From Gammaproteobacteria bacterium UBA6968 (GTDB lineage: Bacteria > Pseudomonadota > Gammaproteobacteria > Pseudomonadales > Azotimanducaceae): DNA of 15,990 bases. Positions within the stretch are counted from its first letter, which is position 1, and every line of letters starts with the position of its first letter. The position numbers and the translations under genes were made by a program. Of this stretch, positions 14,690 to 15,990 are shown in pieces. The DNA is taken from contig DJYW01000084.1 in the NCBI GenBank assembly GCA_002450255.1, positions 30,216 through 46,205 of the forward strand, in the 5' to 3' direction. The notes below the pieces were generated by a model. That model did not search any database and was not told the origin of the DNA. It saw only the letters and a program-made list of their open reading frames with translations.

Positions 14690-15168
14690 TAGGCTTTCCA
14701 GTTGGCGCTGGCCCACTGGCCTTCACCAGAGGAGCACCGAAGCAGCAATGTATTGAGATCCAGCGGCTTAATATTTGGATGCTGTACCACACGCTCAAGT
14801 AGGTAGTGTGCGAGCTCCTCAACGGTGACGTTGCGTACAGGCAATAACTTCAGGTCTCGTTCTAGGAATGGAATGCGCTCGCCGTTGAAAACGATATAGG
14901 TGTAGTTTGCATCGGTCTCGATTTTTACGTAGGGCGATTGCGTGGGCATCAGCACCTGTTCGTCTAACTCGTCGCAGAGTGCTTTTAAGGTCGACTTAAG
15001 AATGTTGTAGTCGAAGGTTAGCCCATCAGCCTGGACCGGTGCTTCTGCATCTAAGGTCACCTGAAAGTTGTGCCCATGCAGATCTTCACGCTCCGTCGCG
15101 CTGAATAAAGTGAAGTGTGCGCCGGCGAAGTGCAGGTATTCCTTGCTGATCTCAATTGTCGTATTCAT
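14689..15168 (-). CDS. 6-pyruvoyltetrahydropterin synthase family protein with ExxHGH signature (PTPS-III-like)
   Basis: This 159-residue T-fold enzyme belongs to the PTPS/QueD family acting on dihydroneopterin triphosphate. Zinc ligands are His18 (GAHF), His31 and His33 (LHGHN). The catalytic Cys normally four residues before HGH in PTPS and QueD is Arg27 here, while Glu28 gives ExxHGH. That signature is described for PTPS-III proteins, which release 6-hydroxymethyldihydropterin and replace FolB in folate synthesis. VTVEELAHYL and GEGQWA cover the later conserved region. The start ATG 15168 has no strong ribosome site. It is followed by a coupled SDR. QueD-type or biopterin-type function cannot be excluded, although the missing Cys argues against both. 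Confidence 0.88.
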   Translation of the reverse strand: MNTTIEISKEYLHFAGAHFTLFSATEREDLHGHNFQVTLDAEAPVQADGLTFDYNILKSTLKALCDELDEQVLMPTQSPYVKIETDANYTYIVFNGERIPFLERDLKLLPVRNVTVEELAHYLLERVVQHPNIKPLDLNTLLLRCSSGEGQWASANWKA

Positions 15169-15240
15169 AGAGGCACCGTAGCGGACCTGACGTGAAAGCC
15201 ATGTTGATGAACGGGGTCAAAGCATAGCAGCAAAAGCCAC

Positions 15241-15297
15241 GCGCCGTGGGCCGGGCGGTAGCAGGCAGTGCGGGACCCGTCGGGGACGGCGCAGATT
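15241..15297 (+). repeat. Inverted repeat and GGGGACGGC motif in the divergent PTPS/acyl-CoA dehydrogenase gap
   Basis: GCGCCGT (15241-15247) and ACGGCGC (15286-15292) are perfect reverse complements 38 bases apart in the 253-base divergent gap (15169-15421). The right arm overlaps CGGGGACGGCGCAGATT (15281-15297), the best relative of the motif at 11800-11818. Both promoters should lie in this gap, but I see no clear -35/-10 pair. Confidence 0.4.
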
Positions 15298-15421
15298 GGG
15301 CCGGAGCAACTGTAGACATGCAGATTGAGCAAAGGGGCGTGACGAGCGCTTGGCAAAAGCTTGGCGCAAGTGACATTATCCAGCCACGGAGCTGGCTAAA
15401 CGAGAGCGCGAGGAGGGGCTT

Positions 15422-15990
15422 ATGCATGAGCACAGTGACAGTGATTTAAAGGCGTTTCAGCAAGAGGTAGAGGACTTTTTGCAGCAGCGCCTGCCGGCAA
15501 CTGCAGCCGACGCCGTCAAGCGTGGTGCGTCGGTGGGCAAAGAAGCCTTAGCTGAATGGACCAAGACTTTAAACGCAAAAGGTTGGGCGGCCCCGCACTG
15601 GCCGGAAGCATATGGCGGCACTAACTGGACCCTCACGCAGCGCCACTTGTTCGACGTGTTGTGTCGTCGTTACCACGCGCCTTACCTGTCCGGATTCGGG
15701 TTTAACATGGTCGGTCCGGCGATTATCAAGTACGGCACCGAGGCACAGAAAGCAGAGTTTTTGCCCAAAATTCGCAATGCCGATCTCTGGTTTTGCCAAG
15801 GTTATTCGGAGCCTCAAGCTGGATCGGATTTAGCTAGCCTACGCACTCGAGCCGATCGCGACGGGGATGAGTACCTTGTCAACGGCGCCAAAATATGGAC
15901 CTCGGCGGCAGAAATAGCGGATTGGATTTTTTGTTTAGTGCGCACTGATTCTGACGCCAAGCCTCAGCGCGGCATCAGTTTTTTGCTCAT
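15422..15990 (+). CDS. Acyl-CoA dehydrogenase family protein, N-terminal part (cut by window end)
   Basis: The reading frame from ATG 15422 stays open to the window end, giving the first 189 residues. It starts with AGGAGGGG (15411-15418) just upstream. The N-terminal helical domain (FQQEVEDFLQQRLPA, KGWAAPHWPEAYGGT) is followed by the start of the beta domain with SEPQAGSDLASLRTRA and NGAKIWTSAAEIADW, the FAD/acyl-binding stretches of acyl-CoA dehydrogenases. These flavoenzymes introduce a 2,3-double bond into acyl-CoA esters and pass electrons to ETF. The catalytic Glu region and C-terminus are outside the window. The sequence style is that of the CaiA/FadE-like group in lipid, sterol or terpenoid degradation; the substrate is unknown. 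It is divergent from the PTPS gene. Confidence 0.93.
   Translation, partial: MHEHSDSDLKAFQQEVEDFLQQRLPATAADAVKRGASVGKEALAEWTKTLNAKGWAAPHWPEAYGGTNWTLTQRHLFDVLCRRYHAPYLSGFGFNMVGPAIIKYGTEAQKAEFLPKIRNADLWFCQGYSEPQAGSDLASLRTRADRDGDEYLVNGAKIWTSAAEIADWIFCLVRTDSDAKPQRGISFLL

Noticed and set aside
14690..14716. Upstream extension of the minus-strand SDR
   Set aside because: It lies inside the PTPS gene, and the canonical MKQVIITGASSG start at 14689 with TAATG coupling explains the gene fully.
14689..15168. Annotation as QueD
   Set aside because: The catalytic Cys before HGH is missing and replaced by an ExxHGH arrangement; the queuosine role is therefore not supported by the sequence.
15246..15449. 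67-codon plus-strand ORF before the acyl-CoA dehydrogenase
   Set aside because: It overlaps the strong start of the acyl-CoA dehydrogenase in another frame and shows no domain.

Overview
The window reads as a chromosomal stretch from a proteobacterium, most likely a free-living gammaproteobacterium. This is inferred from gene families, moderate GC, AGGAG-type ribosome sites and dense, mostly co-directional packing. I see no rRNA, tRNA, CRISPR array, transposase or phage gene. Most of it is housekeeping and cofactor metabolism mixed with oxidoreductases typical of lipid or aromatic catabolism.

Layout. Positions 1-139 hold a short purine-rich tandem repeat and no gene. Next come a FAD subunit of a molybdenum hydroxylase (140-1003) and a zinc-free quinone oxidoreductase (1022-2062). 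A pantothenate/CoA block follows: a small coupled ORF (2314-2409), panB (2406-3194), panC (3335-4135) and coaX (4281-5078). Convergent to coaX is a short-chain dehydrogenase (5075-5845, minus strand), which diverges from a 12-TM MFS transporter (6020-7291). An exported HtrA/Deg protease (7351-8952) comes after that. Then folK (9218-9733), an exported protein resembling the zinc phospholipase C/P1 nuclease fold (9794-10828), a luciferase-like flavin oxidoreductase (10828-11772), a D-2-hydroxyacid dehydrogenase (11974-12981) and a YhhQ-type queuosine-precursor transporter (13167-13919) all lie on the plus strand. A coupled minus-strand pair, a PTPS-family enzyme and an SDR (15168 down to 13994), faces the transporter. 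The window ends inside a plus-strand acyl-CoA dehydrogenase (15422 onward).

How the genes fit together. PanB and PanC supply pantothenate and CoaX phosphorylates it, so three steps toward CoA are contiguous. FolK makes the pyrophosphorylated pterin for folate. The PTPS homologue lacks the usual catalytic Cys and carries an ExxHGH signature, which points to a folate-type (FolB-bypass) role rather than queuosine synthesis. The transporter is the queuosine-related gene.

The least ordinary signals are non-coding. Long inverted repeats sit upstream of coaX, folK and the transporter; the transporter leader also offers two mutually exclusive hairpins. A 31-codon ORF with its own strong ribosome site overlaps the panB start as ATGA. 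None of these matches a riboswitch consensus that I can recognise by eye. They are candidates, not demonstrated elements.
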